From contig JASJZC010000001.1 of the NCBI GenBank assembly GCA_037178855.1, positions 7,502,001 to 7,566,000 on the forward strand: a DNA stretch of 64,000 nucleotides, given 5' to 3'. Below are positions 46,818 through 58,455 of this stretch, piece by piece. The notes under the pieces were generated by a model. That model searched no databases. It was given only the letters and a program-made list of their open reading frames with translations, and had not been told where the DNA came from. Within the stretch, counting starts at the first letter, position 1; each line of letters opens with the position of its first letter. This DNA comes from Oscheius sp. JU75. Taxonomy: Eukaryota; Nematoda; Chromadorea; Rhabditida; Rhabditidae. A program made the translations under genes and the position numbers.

Positions 46818-47330
46818 ATGGGATATTTGACTAGCCACGATCGTGACCGTCTGACCCTGGAAGTTCTGGAGAAGAAGATAATCGAGACGGTGGAAAAGAG
46901 ACAAAGAGTTGATCAGATGAGGAAGAAACTGGAAGAATTGATGGTCGAGACGGATCAATTGATCGAGCAATTACTGTCTCAATTGAACAGAACTTCTGGA
47001 TACGGCTTCCCTTCAATCAGTCTGAACATTTCGCCCTGCTCTTCTTTGGAGCAGATTCGTCCCATGCATCGGGATTATATGATCAAAACGGATGACCTGT
47101 TCTACGGCTGTGAGGACGTTTTTGCAGAACTTGACTTCGAGATAACTCGACTCCAGAAGGCTGTCCTCGCTCTCGGACTCATGGAGGACAATCCGTTGAG
47201 TGTGAATGGCGGATTCCGACATGAGGCTGCTCGTCTCAAGATCGAAATGAAGAACTTTGTCGGCAAGATAAATCTCTGGGCCAATTCGGCGCTTCAGCTG
47301 CTCATCAAGAAACACGCCGATTGCAAGTAG
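46818..47330 (+). CDS. Unrecognised coiled-coil protein, single exon
   Basis: 171 residues from the ATG at 46818 (MGYLTSHDRDRLTLEVLEKK). It is helical with heptads (MRKKLEELMVETDQLIEQLL), then a loop with SISLNISPCSSLEQIRPMHR and further helices (DVFAELDFEITRLQKAV), ending LLIKKHADCK. AATAAA at 47339-47344 directly follows the stop. The size and helical layout recall small structural subunits such as those of kinetochore, centrosome or BLOC-type complexes, but this is only an impression. Confidence 0.65.
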   Translation: MGYLTSHDRDRLTLEVLEKKIIETVEKRQRVDQMRKKLEELMVETDQLIEQLLSQLNRTSGYGFPSISLNISPCSSLEQIRPMHRDYMIKTDDLFYGCEDVFAELDFEITRLQKAVLALGLMEDNPLSVNGGFRHEAARLKIEMKNFVGKINLWANSALQLLIKKHADCK

Positions 47331-47338
47331 AAGAAGTA

Positions 47339-47344
47339 AATAAA
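47339..47344 (+). terminator. Poly(A) signal of the 46.8-47.3 kb gene
   Basis: AATAAA only nine bases after the stop codon. Confidence 0.65.
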
Positions 47345-47436
47345 CTGTTTTTGAAAAAAGCTTTTATACACCAGGGGGTCAATATATACAGGTTTGACAT
47401 CACAGTTGATATATCGGAAAGTGACGGGGAAAGGAG

Positions 47437-48647
47437 TTAGGCATCTTCGCCGTTCAATAGATCCTGAATTTCTGCTTCCCACTCTTGTTCCGACTTGCCA
47501 GTATTCTCGACGACGACCTCGTAGTCGTTGATGTCCGACAGCAGTTCACGTTCCCATTCTTCTTCTAAACACTGGCTTTAAAGACTGAAGCTGATGGAAA
47601 CGAACCAGAAAGAGGAGCTTTGGTTGGAGACTCGGCCTGTGTGGTCTCCGTCTTCTCAGAGTCGCTCACATCAACCTGGACCTCGTCCTTTTTCTTCTCA
47701 ACAGCATTGGATTCGGTCTCCTGCTCGGGTTCCTGTTCCGCAGAGGCTGGATGCCGAAGGGACTGACGGATGAGACTCACACGATAGAAGTAGTTGTTCC
47801 AGAACTTGACCTCGGTAACTCTAAAGCATCGATTTAGAACTCTGACTGGAGGCAAAACTGACTGTTTGGGGACGAGCTGGAATCGGACATTCTGCAGATT
47901 GGGGTCGGTTTGAAGAAGAGCCGCCGCCATGGCCTGTTGTTCCTCAGGCGTGAACTCGGTGTCGCCGGGGGAGTCTCTGAGGAAGTTTCGAGTGTCCAAG
48001 GACAGGGCCAGAATCTTTTTCTTGGCCAAAGACTCGTCCGAAACACCGATCCACGGAGCTGTCACATCCTTCAACTTCGAGTCGTTCAGCTGCTTCTCGA
48101 ACGCAGCCTGTTCCGCGTTCAGGTCTCCGATGATTGTCTAGAAAACGGCTGTTCAAAGAGGGTAGAGAGTCTTACATGTTTCTCGACGGCACTCTTCACT
48201 GCCTCGATTCCTTTTCCAGCCATAACTGTAGATTCCTTCGCGTAGCTAAGAAATTTACTCCCGGCAAACTGGAGCTTTGAGCTGAGAGAAGCCTCTTCTT
48301 CTGGGGCTAGATCCTTCGAGACAACCTCTTCTTCCTCCTTCTTATCCTCAGATTTGGGTTCTTCTTCTTTCTGCTGTAATATAAAATATAAAACATGAAC
48401 CCAGTGTTTTGGTTCAGAATTACGAAGGTTTACAGTAAGAGCCACAAAAAACTCTTTCAAAGGCTAGAGACAGTACTATTTTGATCAGAAAATGTGTGAA
48501 TCTCGTCAAATTGGACGGTTTTTGAAACGAAATGATGGAGAAAAGAGAAAGACTAACCTGATTGTCCTGGAAGGTAGCATCAATGGAAGCCAAGGTATCT
48601 TGGGCTCTCTTCTTGAGGTCAGTTAGAAGCCAAGCCATCTGGAACAT
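47437..48647 (-). CDS. SYAP1: SYAP1-like BSD-domain protein
   Basis: SYAP1 (synapse-associated protein 1; SAP47 in fly) is a BSD-domain protein reported to promote Akt phosphorylation. Start at 48647 ([19 protein letters not shown]). After an acidic linker come [42 protein letters not shown] and the BSD core VRFQLVPK...[15 protein letters not shown]. The C-terminal motif [20 protein letters not shown] followed by [12 protein letters not shown] is the expected family end, just before the stop at 47437. Five or so introns of 35-160 bp. About 300 residues. Confidence 0.93.
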
Positions 48648-49152
48648 GACTAGACTTCCGAGATAAACAATTTTTGAAGAAACAAAACAAAACTACAGAA
48701 TAGTTCAACAAGTTCTGACAGGTCAAGAGCTCCCCTTCGCCACGTATTTTCGGCCCGATCGATTGGAAAATCAGCTGGGGGAGGAAAACAGCTGAGATAT
48801 ATTCAAAAAGTGGTCAACTTTGGTATGCTGGGAGAAAAAACACAGTTGGATCTTCATTAACCGGCGCCTATAAATCACAGAAAATCGAACGGAAATTTGT
48901 ATCGGATGTGAGAGAAGGTGAAAAAATGCAGTTCGGGACTAGGACAGGGCGAAAAGAGGCACTTGGAAACGGGAGAGGGAGAAAATAAATAACAAATGAG
49001 ATCGGACTCTAAACATGGCTATTGTAGGGGAACACTGACTACCTGGCCCAACTGGTAACCAGGAAGATCGTGGCGGGACTCTATAAACTGACTTTCAAGT
49101 CCAGCCACAATAAACTTGAGCAATAAAACAAAAGAGTTTCCGAGACTAGACT
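48648..49152. other. Intergenic region upstream of SYAP1
   Basis: About 500 bp between the SYAP1 start and the stop of the phosphatase gene, AT/purine-rich, presumably with the SYAP1 promoter. No gene seen. Confidence 0.5.
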
Positions 49153-51936
49153 TTAGGGAGCCATCCTCGGGGTGGAGTAGGCATGACAAATGCTGACGTC
49201 TTTGCTGTAAGCACAGAGACTTCTCAAGGCTATGGTTCGAGGATCAGTGCTGATCAGAGCGGCGTACTGCGAGTTGGGACGATCACGGAACAGCACGTCT
49301 GCCCACGAATTGAGGAGGTCTGAAACGGGATTTGGAGATAGGATCACAAGGTCACGCACCGTCAGCCAGACGTTTAGCACGAAACAGTTCAGTCAAATAG
49401 ACGATGAGATACTCCAAAGTAGCGGCGTTGACTGGCGGCAGCGTGTTGACCAGGGCCCAGAGTCTGCAAAGATCGAACTGCTAGTTAAGGGGACAATGTC
49501 CAACCTTCCAGGCTCACTAGCCTGCTTGAAGTCGATCTGCCTCGAATAGGGAATGACAGGTTCGCTGAGCGAGTCAAGCAGGCGAATCAATGTGTTGTAC
49601 AGGACGAAAGTCGGAACGTTTAGGGTAGCTAAAGATTCGTTAGTCTCATTTCAGGCTAAGAACAAACCGAGATCTTTAGGGTTGTCTGCTTCCAGAGCGT
49701 TCCTGACAGCGAAAAAGTCATTGCTGGTCACTGTACTGTTGTCCAGATGAAGACTTTCGTTTCCCCGAGAATGTAGGGCAGAGACTAGACGGTAGATTTC
49801 TCTGGGTAGCAGGGTTGGAGAATCGTCAGACTCTACAATGTCTCCCTAAAATGTCTTCTTCAATGAGGATCTCTCTTAACTCACAAAGTCGATAAGATTG
49901 ACACTTCTTTGCACTTTATTTTTGAGGAGTCGGTCGAGAGAAGGACCGAAGACGGTCGAGTTGTACTTGGCGGTAACCGGGATGAAGTGATCCCTCCCAT
50001 TCTCGAGGCTCATCACAAGAATGTCTTGTAGGTTTGTGTCCACTAGTGTTCTGGCAATGTTCTCATCAATGGAGACGGTCAGCGAGATCTGCGTTAGTTG
50101 TCCTACGGGGATCAGATAGTGCGGAGGGGTGACTTGCAGCCAGCGAGCTGAAGCAGAGCCCTGTGGACGAACCATGAACTTAAAGACGACCTGGAAACAG
50201 CTCTGTGAACTGTACTCAAGCCCCCTTACTTTTGACCTCCCGACGTTTCTGATTGTGATTGTTCGCGTGACAGGCTGAAGGAATCGGACCTCTCCCATAT
50301 CGAGTTCATTCTCACTCAAAGAGATCTGTGGCAACAGATCGTTGGCCTGTCTGTCAGCCTCTCGGATAGCCTCTTCGTGCAAGGCATCGGCTTCCGCCTG
50401 CGAAGCTTTGTTCAAACGAAAATACACAACCCTCCCACCTGTTTGATCGTCTTTACTTTGAAGGAGAAGACGGATCTGACGGGCTTGTGATCACTGAGGG
50501 TCACCGATTGAATGCTAAGATGACATTTGTTTCGGCACAAAAGAACAAACCTAGTGTAGTGGAGCTGCTTGATGACCATATCGTCCTCCCGACACCACCA
50601 GAGAATCCTGTCACACCAGGCCGGAACCCTGGCCTTTTCACTCGAGTCCCAGGTTTCGACTTTCCCCGGATCGTACTTGTAGGTCGGCTTGAAATCGAGC
50701 TCTGATTTCTCTTTGAAACCAACAAAGACGTGTCCTTTCTGCTGCTGTTCTCTCAGCTAAACAAGAGAATGGAAATTATTAAAAGAAATGTACCTGATCA
50801 TACTTAAGAAGTGACCGAAATTCGCTGCTGCTGGCCTTCTCTCTGACTTGATCGGCCGTCATGCTTAGGCTATCCGTGTTTATCCGGTAGTTCAGATCCC
50901 CGAACCAGAAGACAACATCGTGGTCGAGAATCGTCAGATTGTTTGTGAACTGTAGTTGAGCAATGTCCCTGAATTGGCTTGAGAATCAAGGGGGTTTCAA
51001 GCAAACCTGTAGTCCTGATTCCTTCTCTCCAGCTCTCCATTTCCGGCAGCCAGATGGCAGTTGACAAAACAGACTAGCGTATGGTTGAGCTTCAGGGAAA
51101 TCGCAGTTCCTCCCTACAATTGTTTGAATGGATGTGTTTATCAAGACGGGAATCGATCCCGACGCCTTTTGTTTTGTATTCGGAGTGCTAACCGACTGAG
51201 CCACAAAGGTCTGCGCCGACTTTTCTTGGAGTTCAAGGGTTCAGAATACTCTTCCCATCAAACATGGCTGACAGTTAACGCTCAAACTGGTGTAACTCTT
51301 CGTGATGAAACGCCCAAGCATCTTGCCTACTGCCCTATACTCACCTTGTTGCCCAGCTTGCTTCCAAGAACCGAGATTCCAGTCGCAATAAAATGCACAT
51401 TGACATTATCGTGTGCAATCTTGCTCTGCCGATTCCGAAACAGAACGATGAAAATACCCACCAGACGCACGGTCGATATCTGAAATCACTCTACCTAATT
51501 GAGAAGAAAACGGAAAATACCATTTTCGTATGATTAGGCCCACCCGGCAAAGACTTGTGTATCGTCTTCAGCCACTCATCCATTTTACGAGTGTTGTCTA
51601 TGATGTAGGTGCCTACGGAGAGATCCATTTCTTGCAGACTGAAAGATGTCAGATTTAGAATAAAAGAAACTTTAATAGTACCCAACAACATAGTAGTCTG
51701 CGGCCGAATCTTCCGAAAACCACTCGGGAATTCTTTCAGGCGGACTTCTTCCATTAACGTTAAAGGTCGAAATGCAGACCCGAACATCGTGGAAATCACA
51801 GTATCTGCACAATTCTTGTAGAGATCAATTTGGTGCAGACTAACTGTTTCTCCCATCCTCGCATAACCTCGTCTACTAGAGGATCCCTGCCCGGCACATA
51901 GCCGGTTTTTCGTCTATCCGCAGTGTAAAAGGTCAT
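49153..51936 (-). CDS. OCRL/INPP5B-type inositol polyphosphate 5-phosphatase
   Basis: Hydrolyses the 5-phosphate of PI(4,5)P2 and related lipids on endosomal and Golgi membranes. After a short N-terminal region (MTFYTADRRKTGYVPGRD) the catalytic core shows STFNVNGRSP, VVGLQEMDLS, NCHLAAGNGELERRNQDY, WFGDLNYRI, PAWCDRILWW and SDHKPV. An ASH domain follows (ELDMGEVRFLQPVTRTITIR ... QDILVMSLENGRDHF), then a RhoGAP-like domain (PREIYRLVSALHSRG; LSEPVIPYS) with no arginine finger, as in OCRL. No PH domain is visible at the N-terminus; an upstream exon is possible because TTTTTAG directly precedes the ATG. The intron around 51117-51355 is long and holds a tRNA-like element. Confidence 0.93.
51140..51212 (-). 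other. tRNA-like element in a phosphatase intron
   Basis: On the minus strand (same strand as the gene) it has a D-arm/A-box (GTGGCTCAGTCGGTTAGCAC) and a T-arm/B-box (GGGATCGATTCCC), joined by an A-rich linker (ATACAAAACAAAAGG). The acceptor ends do not pair. The A-rich linker resembles that of the element at 30863-30941, which suggests one family. Confidence 0.6.
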
Positions 51937-52115
51937 CTAAAAATATTTCTAAGCTTTCCGATGTTTCACCAAGACCATAAGAAGTGGAGTCAAAAGACTG
52001 TAAGTAAGCTGCTGAGAAGACAACTTTCTACAGATAACTTGAATATGGGAGAGATTCTTCATTGAGATTAACTGGAAAAAACAGGAATATTGTACAGTAA
52101 GGACGAGAGAACTTT

Positions 52116-54094
52116 TCAGAAAGCGCGACCTCCAAAGTCGGGAAAGAGTTCGACGTATCGCTGGCCTGAAATCGAACACGTTGGTGTGGAAGGTAAACAA
52201 TGGGCTCTGTGGACGCATAATCGTCAAAAAGACTAACCCATATACTGTTTGTCCTTTAGAAGGGCTTCGTCATAGTCCTTGCGTGATTCGAATTCCACTC
52301 GGGCCTCTCCAGATGGACGTCCTCCCGGCTCACGAACGATCTCTACGCGGGAAGGGCGAATCGGTTCAAAGAACTGAAATTGACTGGATTATGCAAAGCT
52401 GACTACCGTATTCTCCGGTAGATGTCCCGTCCCCTGTCCAGTTCAGATCCATGTCCAACTGCCTCATTGCCTTGTCCTCCCGAATCTCTCCCCCCACCGT
52501 CCGGAGTCCAACCAAAACCGAACCCACCTCGTAGACGTCATTCTCGGCAGCCCTGAACGGGACTCCTCTCATCTTCAAGACATAGCGTTGACCAGGCCGC
52601 TCGCGTCCCCTTGGAGCCTCCGATGGCCGATCATACTCCGACGGAGCCCTCCAAGCCGGAGCCTCCCTTTTCATAGGACCACCTCCAACACCCTGATCAT
52701 AATACCCGTATTCCACTGGAGGAGCGGCAGGAGGATATCCAGCCGGACCACCTCGATCATCCCTCCAACTCGGCTCATTTGAACGTGCGTACGGTTCAGC
52801 TGCTAGGGGATATGCGGGTCGAGCATACGGATCTGCGTCTCTTCGAGCGTAAGGATCTTCTCGCCTGTAGCTATCCGATCTGGCGTAAGGATCAGCTCCT
52901 CGACCGTAAGGATCCGGAGGAGGAGAAGGATACGCTTTGGGGTGAGCGTAGGGGTCAGGACGAGGCGGCTCCGCTCTTGGGGCACCGTAACCACCCCCGT
53001 AGTAAGGATCAGCGGCTGAGGCAGCTGGAGCTGGATACGACTCGAAAGGAGAAGGATTCGGTGGAGCTGCATGTCGATCCGAATAGCCCGGAGCAGCCTG
53101 GGCGAACGGCGAATCGTAGCCATAACCACCTGTGGCTCCTGGAGGGGGCGGTCGAGGAACCCTGATCCTGTTTTCCTGACAGAACCGAATCATCTCATCG
53201 TAGCTCGCGTCAAAGATCTCAATGTACCTGAAGATGAACCCTTACCAACCGTACCAAAAGTAGATCCAGCCCTCTCTCCGCCAACCAAGCTACCATTCGC
53301 CTCAAAATAGAAAAATGTAATCGTACCTGCGTCCCATGCTCTTCATATGAAGCGCTTTGGCTGATCGGGCTCCTCTCTCATCGTCGAAGACGACATAGGC
53401 TTCTCCATTTCCTTTCTTCGGGTCGTCGGCCAACAGGACTCCATCCTGAAAGACTTAGTGTTTTCACTGAATGATATAAGAACGTAGTCAGTAAGGTAGG
53501 GCCAAATAACGAGATTGAGAAACAGAAACTCACGGGAAGAATGGGAAGTCCCCTGAAGAACTCAAAGACATCGCTACGACTGGCACTATAGGGCAGTCCC
53601 CTCAGTCGGATGCAGGCCTCTCCATGTCGACCAAAACGTTCTTCGTGAGCACTGTATCCTCCCCGGTCTCCACGATCACTTCCTCCTCCGCGGTATCCTC
53701 CTCCACGATCCCCGCGATCTCGTTCTCCACGCTGCGGACGGGGCTTCTTCGAGCCCTCCTCGTCGGCTGGGAAGACCTCGACCCATCTATGTCCCATGTA
53801 TTCGTGGTCTTTTTTCAGAGCCTCGTTGTAATCACGGTCATTGTTGTACGTAATCACTGCTTCCCCAATAGCCTTTCCATCTCTAGTGGGAAGCTCAAGA
53901 GTCTCGATTCCGGAGTCTGAAAAGAACAGGTAGAAAGAGACAAGATGCCAAAGAAAATTGGGTCTTTTACCAGTTTTTATCACAAAGCTAGAAAAGCAGA
54001 ACACCTTACCTCCCAGAAACTTCCGCAAATCATCCTCTGTACAGGAGAATGGTAATCCACGGCACTTGATTGCCAACGCTTCTGATTTGACCAT
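52116..54094 (-). CDS. hnRNP H/F-like RNA-binding protein with three quasi-RRMs
   Basis: Binds G-rich RNA and regulates splicing in the hnRNP H/F family. RRM1: ALAIKCRGLPFSCTEDDLRK with RWVEVFPADEEG. A Gly/Arg/Asp linker (GGGYRGGGSDRGDRGG) leads to RRM2: CIRLRGLPYSASRSDVFEFF with RRYIEIFDAS. A long Pro/Tyr/Gly-rich segment with repeated [DE]PYAR units follows, then RRM3: YVLKMRGVPFRAAENDVYE...FFEPIRPSRVEIV, ending QRYVELFPDFGGRAF. The RGLPF/RGLPY and 'VEVFP' forms are typical of quasi-RRMs. ESRP/Fusilli is the other family to consider. The start at 54094 (MVKSEALAIKC) follows a CAG acceptor-like site. Confidence 0.9.
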
Positions 54095-54968
54095 TCTGCA
54101 AGTTCTGCTTTGAAAATACACTCATATGGACGAAGAAGCACTTGAAAATCAATAACTGAAAAGCATTTAAAAGGAACTATTGATTTGGGTAAAGGAAAGC
54201 TCAAGGAAAAGAACATAAATTGCTTCGTGCAGATGGTCTGGCTAGTCATTGACTGCTGGCGCGTGTTCACAATGCGTCATCTGCAGAAAAGCATGCGGCA
54301 CAGTGCCCGGTGTACCCGATTTGAGAGAATTCCGAGAAGAAGTAGCTGATAATAGAAATCAAGATGAGACTACCTCCAAAAGAGGTGGCTGTGTCACATG
54401 ATATAGGGTCAACCTAAAGTATGTACTCTTTTCCACTCATTTCAACTCGAGACATGAACTTTCTCGAACCGTACTCGAAGAGTAATTGGTAGTCCTTCAA
54501 ATTGTCCTCATCCTGTCTAGACGTTCTTTCCAATTAAAAACGAGAGAAAGCATGTGAGGTGAAGAGGAAAGGAGCAATCTTCTGACGCATTCCAACTCCT
54601 TCGTCATGGAGTCCACCCGTCGATCGGATTGGCTGAATAACAGAGGTCTCTCTCGGAACGTGAGCCTTCCCTTCGAAAATCATCACAAGGTAACCGACTG
54701 TTATTGTATGCCAACTACTGGTATACCTTTGAAAGTATCCAATCTGTGGATACTGGCAGTTCCCTAGAGGAGACAGCTAGGTTTCGAGCTACTCTTCACC
54801 AGTCTCGTTTTCCTCGACACACGGAATAAAAAGTGGGAGAGTAAGCGCAACAAAAACACATTTTGGCCAAGCGGGCAGAGCCAGACCGAAGGGCGTGTGG
54901 CAGAGACGCAGAGCTCAGTTTATCGGAAATCATTGGGTGCGCCTGCGACCGACTCGTCGCGCTCTCGC
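54095..54968. other. Divergent intergenic region between hnRNP H/F-like and R7 RGS genes
   Basis: 870 bp between two start codons. Presumably holds both promoters and 5' UTRs. An open frame upstream of the RGS start has no in-frame ATG. Nothing else recognised. Confidence 0.5.
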
Positions 54969-57900
54969 ATGACCACTCCGCTGGCCAAGGTGGGTTTGAG
55001 CTGCAGCAGCTCAGGAAGACAGATCACTAGGGGGTTCGGGACCATACGCCTAGCTCAACTAGCTCCCCATTCGAGGCTCCGTTTCTCTTTTCTTCTGGGG
55101 GCAGGTTACATTTTTGGTGGCATGACGACGACAGTTTTCAGCCCCCTGGGGCAGACTACAATTCCTGTCATTTGATCTGTTTTTTATGCCGAAAGAGAAA
55201 GAGAGAAAGGTGCTGGGTGTGGGGGCGGAAAGGGCTGAATAAACACTGTTCAGGGATATCTCAAGAGCCGATAGTATCTTTTTGTTACTTTTTTGAATCG
55301 TCCTTGTCCTTGAACTAACTCGTTTTCAATGCATTGGTCAGGGTTTGAAGTTCGAAGCCCTTGTTTTTACGTAACACTTTTAGGTTATTGTAAGAGGATA
55401 AACAAGTCCAAATGGCTTGAATATACAGAGACAGACAGATTACGAAAAGGGTATACAGGATCTTCTTTATTTGGTAACAAATCATATAAGAAGCAGCTCG
55501 TTTTGCGACCTTTCACTCTGCATTCAATACTCATTGAACCCGTGAAATTACTCCCATAATGGCTCATTTCCTATAATGGCCTTGCTTCAGTCAGTAATGG
55601 ATTTTTTCAATTATTAGGACTATTATCTCAAATTACCCTCTCCTTTCTCACAGTTAACTTTTTTCAGCTGGACGTGCTCAGTCGACGTCTTCTAGAAGGA
55701 GCACAGCTGAAAACCCACAAATATTTTCGAGTGGCCGTTCCTCAAGCTCTAACCGGTCAGTCTCTCGTCGCCCTCGTCTCAGAAAAGGTTTGCTTCTATA
55801 GAGTTTCTTATGAAAGTTTTGGATTGAAGGGAGCAGCAGAAGATGAGGCCGAGGCTGTTCATCTGGCCACACTTCTCCTCCAACACGGCTACCTCTTCCC
55901 CGTGATTGAGCAAGCGATCTGCGTCAGGGATGATGGAACCCTCTATCGGCTACAGAGACCCTACTTTTGGCCTTCTCATGCCACACAGACGGACAACGTC
56001 GAATACGGTGGGTCTAACAGGGATTCTAGCTGAGGTCGAAAATCCTCGGAAGAAATCAGATGAGTCTGTGACACCCTAAACCTTACTTCACGACCGTTTT
56101 GTCCATTTTGTTAACTATGGTTGGCTTTTACGAAGGTTTACATTTTACAGTTGAGGAAACAAGGTTTGGGTCCGAATGACTGCTGAATTGACCGAATTGA
56201 CTGGCTGACTAAACGGCTGAACTGAATGACCAGCATCCTGGCTGTGGAGGTTCCTTTCCTTTACACAATTTCAATTCATTTACAAATTTGCCCTACCAAG
56301 TGCATGCTCTCCCAAAATAGACGCCCAAAGTAGTCTCTTAGTCGTCCTAGTTTTGCTAATTTGTCTTTCCCGAATGTTGCGGAGAGAGAGCGCGAGTCGA
56401 CTCAGAGCACCCTCTAATGAGAGAAGCATCACCCAAATCCTCCCTCGTTAGAAGAAAGATTCCAATTTTTTCGTGGTTGTTGTGGGCCACCAGAGCGAGA
56501 GCCTCCTCTCTCTCTCTCTCTGTGTCTGCTCTCTGCAGAGGCGCGCGGGTGTGTCCCCCACTATTGATTTTTTCGCGAGTCCCTCAGTTTAATTTACACA
56601 TACTTAAATGTAGGGGAGAGGGAAGAGAGAATTGGACAGTTTCAGCCATCTATCTGAACAAGAGGCTGCTTCGAAATGAGCTGAAGCACGGGCTGGAAGA
56701 GGATGAGGCCGAGGCATACAACAGATTGGCGGAGCTCTTGGCCCATATGTGGGGATTCATCACCCAACAGGCTGAGATGCAGCTGAAACAGCAAAAAGAA
56801 AAGAAGAAGGCCGACAAGGTTCGTAGCCTCGTCGCTGAAAATGAATGGTTTCCAGTTTAAGGTCGTCTACGACTCGGAGGAGAGAGCCTTCTGGCGAATC
56901 AGACGCCCTGGCCACTCAAACTGTCTAGAGCAGCCTGTTCAAAAGGTTTGACCTTCTATATTTTTTCCTATTTCCATGTTTTTAGACGGAAAAGAGGTTG
57001 CGAAAACAGACCCCTCAGGGTTATAGGAACATTGTGGATAGGTTAAAATTCTCCATAAAGACCAAGCCGTGGCTCAAGGCTCTCAAAGCGTCCGACACGT
57101 GAGTTTTTGGAGGTTTTTTTCTTGAAATTGAAGAAATTAAACTCATTTTGTCAATCGAAACCCGAGTTTCAGGATGGTCTCATGGGTGGAACAGCGGGCC
57201 GACTACGACCCTTTCCTCAGCACACCTCAGCCGTCGAACCCTTGGATTACTGACGACACGAGTCTTTGGGCTCTGAATACCGACCAGTGAGTCAATTAAC
57301 AGGAAAAAATAACCGGAATCTGTTCAGGGTGGAGATCCCTACGGAACGAAGAGTCAAGAGATGGGGACTGTCAGTCCAGGAGCTGGTCGGAGACAAGATC
57401 GGAAGACAAGTCATGGAGACCTTTTTGGAAACGGAATTCTCACAGGAGAACATCAGATTCTGGCAGTGTGTTCAGGATCTCAAGCTGTCGTCCAATCGAG
57501 AAATCGAGAAAAAGTCACAGCAGATCTACGACGAGTTCCTCGGACCCAGTGCTGCCTCCCAGGTCAATGTGGATTCCAAAACCTACGACCAGACAGTCGA
57601 CTGTCTTCGGAAGGCCAATACGGACACTGCCAAAAGACATGCACTGTCTTGTGCCGAAGAACACGTCTTTACCCTCATGGCAAAAGACAGCTATCCGCGA
57701 TTTGTAAGATCACAAATCTACAAGGGAGTTCTGTCCGCGGCACAACAACAGGGAACGAGGAGACTCGGCTGGAGGAACTTTGTCTTTGCCGGTGAGTCTA
57801 ATACAATTTGACTGTTCGGCTGGGAAGAGGGGTGTTTACCAGCCGGATAGTAAGTTCATTATGAATCCTAGGAATTTTAATGAGTATATCGATAGAGGTA

Positions 57901-58419
57901 GAACGCTTTCGGAAACTGCGAGTCAAGTAATAGTAATGCCTCTGCACTGGAAGAGAGTTTGCGGATAAAATTAGAACTGAGAATATGTTTTCCAATAAAG
58001 GCAAATAGAATATAACATAAGATTGCCGAGCGGAGTCGAACCCTGACCTCTCGGGCCAAAAGTGCGCGCCTTAGCAGTACACAAACTTTAATAGGTCACA
58101 GACGGACAGACACACAGAGATGACAGCTCTTCAAAAGAATGGATCAGTAGGGCAGTCTAAGAACTGAGAAAATGAACAGTGGGTGAGAACAAGCCAGCAA
58201 ATTCATAGCGGTTAGCGTAACCTAACTCTCTAGAGGTTAGGATTGCTTTGTAGTAGCCAATTCGACCCTTTCCCTCTCTGAAATCTCTATTTTCCAGGCG
58301 CTGGAAAGAAGCCAGTCACGACAAAACAGCAGAAGACAGTCCGAGAAGAGACCTCGGGAAACCCGCTGCCGAAGCAGCTCTCCTCCGATTCGCTCCCGGT
58401 CCGACAACATGTCAAGTGA
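54969..58419 (+). CDS. R7-family regulator of G-protein signalling (DEP-DHEX-GGL-RGS)
   Basis: GTPase-activating protein for Gi/o alpha subunits, working with G-beta-5 (RGS7 / EGL-10 group). Exon 1 gives MTTPLAK; after a 680-bp intron the DEP domain reads RRLLEGAQLKTHKYFRVAVP, HLATLLLQHGYLFPV and DDGTLYRLQRPYFWPS. DHEX follows (AIYLNKRLLRNELKHGLEED; QAEMQLKQQKEKKK; ERAFWRIRRP). GGL has ADYDPFLSTPQPSNPWITDD. The RGS box starts RRVKRWGLSVQELVGDKIG and includes FLETEFSQENIRFWQCVQDL, VNVDSKTYDQT and MAKDSYPRFVRS. A 40-residue Gln/Lys/Ser-rich tail comes from the last exon (58298-58419). The 508-bp last intron holds two tRNA-like fragments. The stop is 36 bp from that of MCRS1. Confidence 0.95.
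58022..58080 (-). other. 5'-truncated tRNA-like fragment
   Basis: On the minus strand it reads CTAAGGCGCGC, then ... GGTTCGACTCC (58042-58032), a perfect B-box, and ends CGGCAATC. CTAAGGCGC is the 3' half of a Ser/Leu-type D-arm. The 5' end of a tRNA and a pairing acceptor are absent. It lies in the last RGS intron. Confidence 0.5.
58204..58275 (+). other. Degenerate tRNA-like fragment
   Basis: ATAGCGGTTAGCGTAACC resembles an A-box, CCTAACTCTCTAGAGGTTAG forms a hairpin in the anticodon-arm position, and AATTCGACCC resembles a B-box. Pairing of the ends is poor. It is in the same RGS intron as the fragment at 58022. Confidence 0.4.
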
Positions 58420-58426
58420 GATCGAG

Positions 58427-58432
58427 TTTATT
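58427..58432 (-). terminator. Poly(A) signal of MCRS1
   Basis: AATAAA on the minus strand 24 bases after the MCRS1 stop; cleavage would fall within the opposing RGS last exon. Confidence 0.65.
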
Positions 58433-58455
58433 GACTAACAATGAGAGAGCATCTT

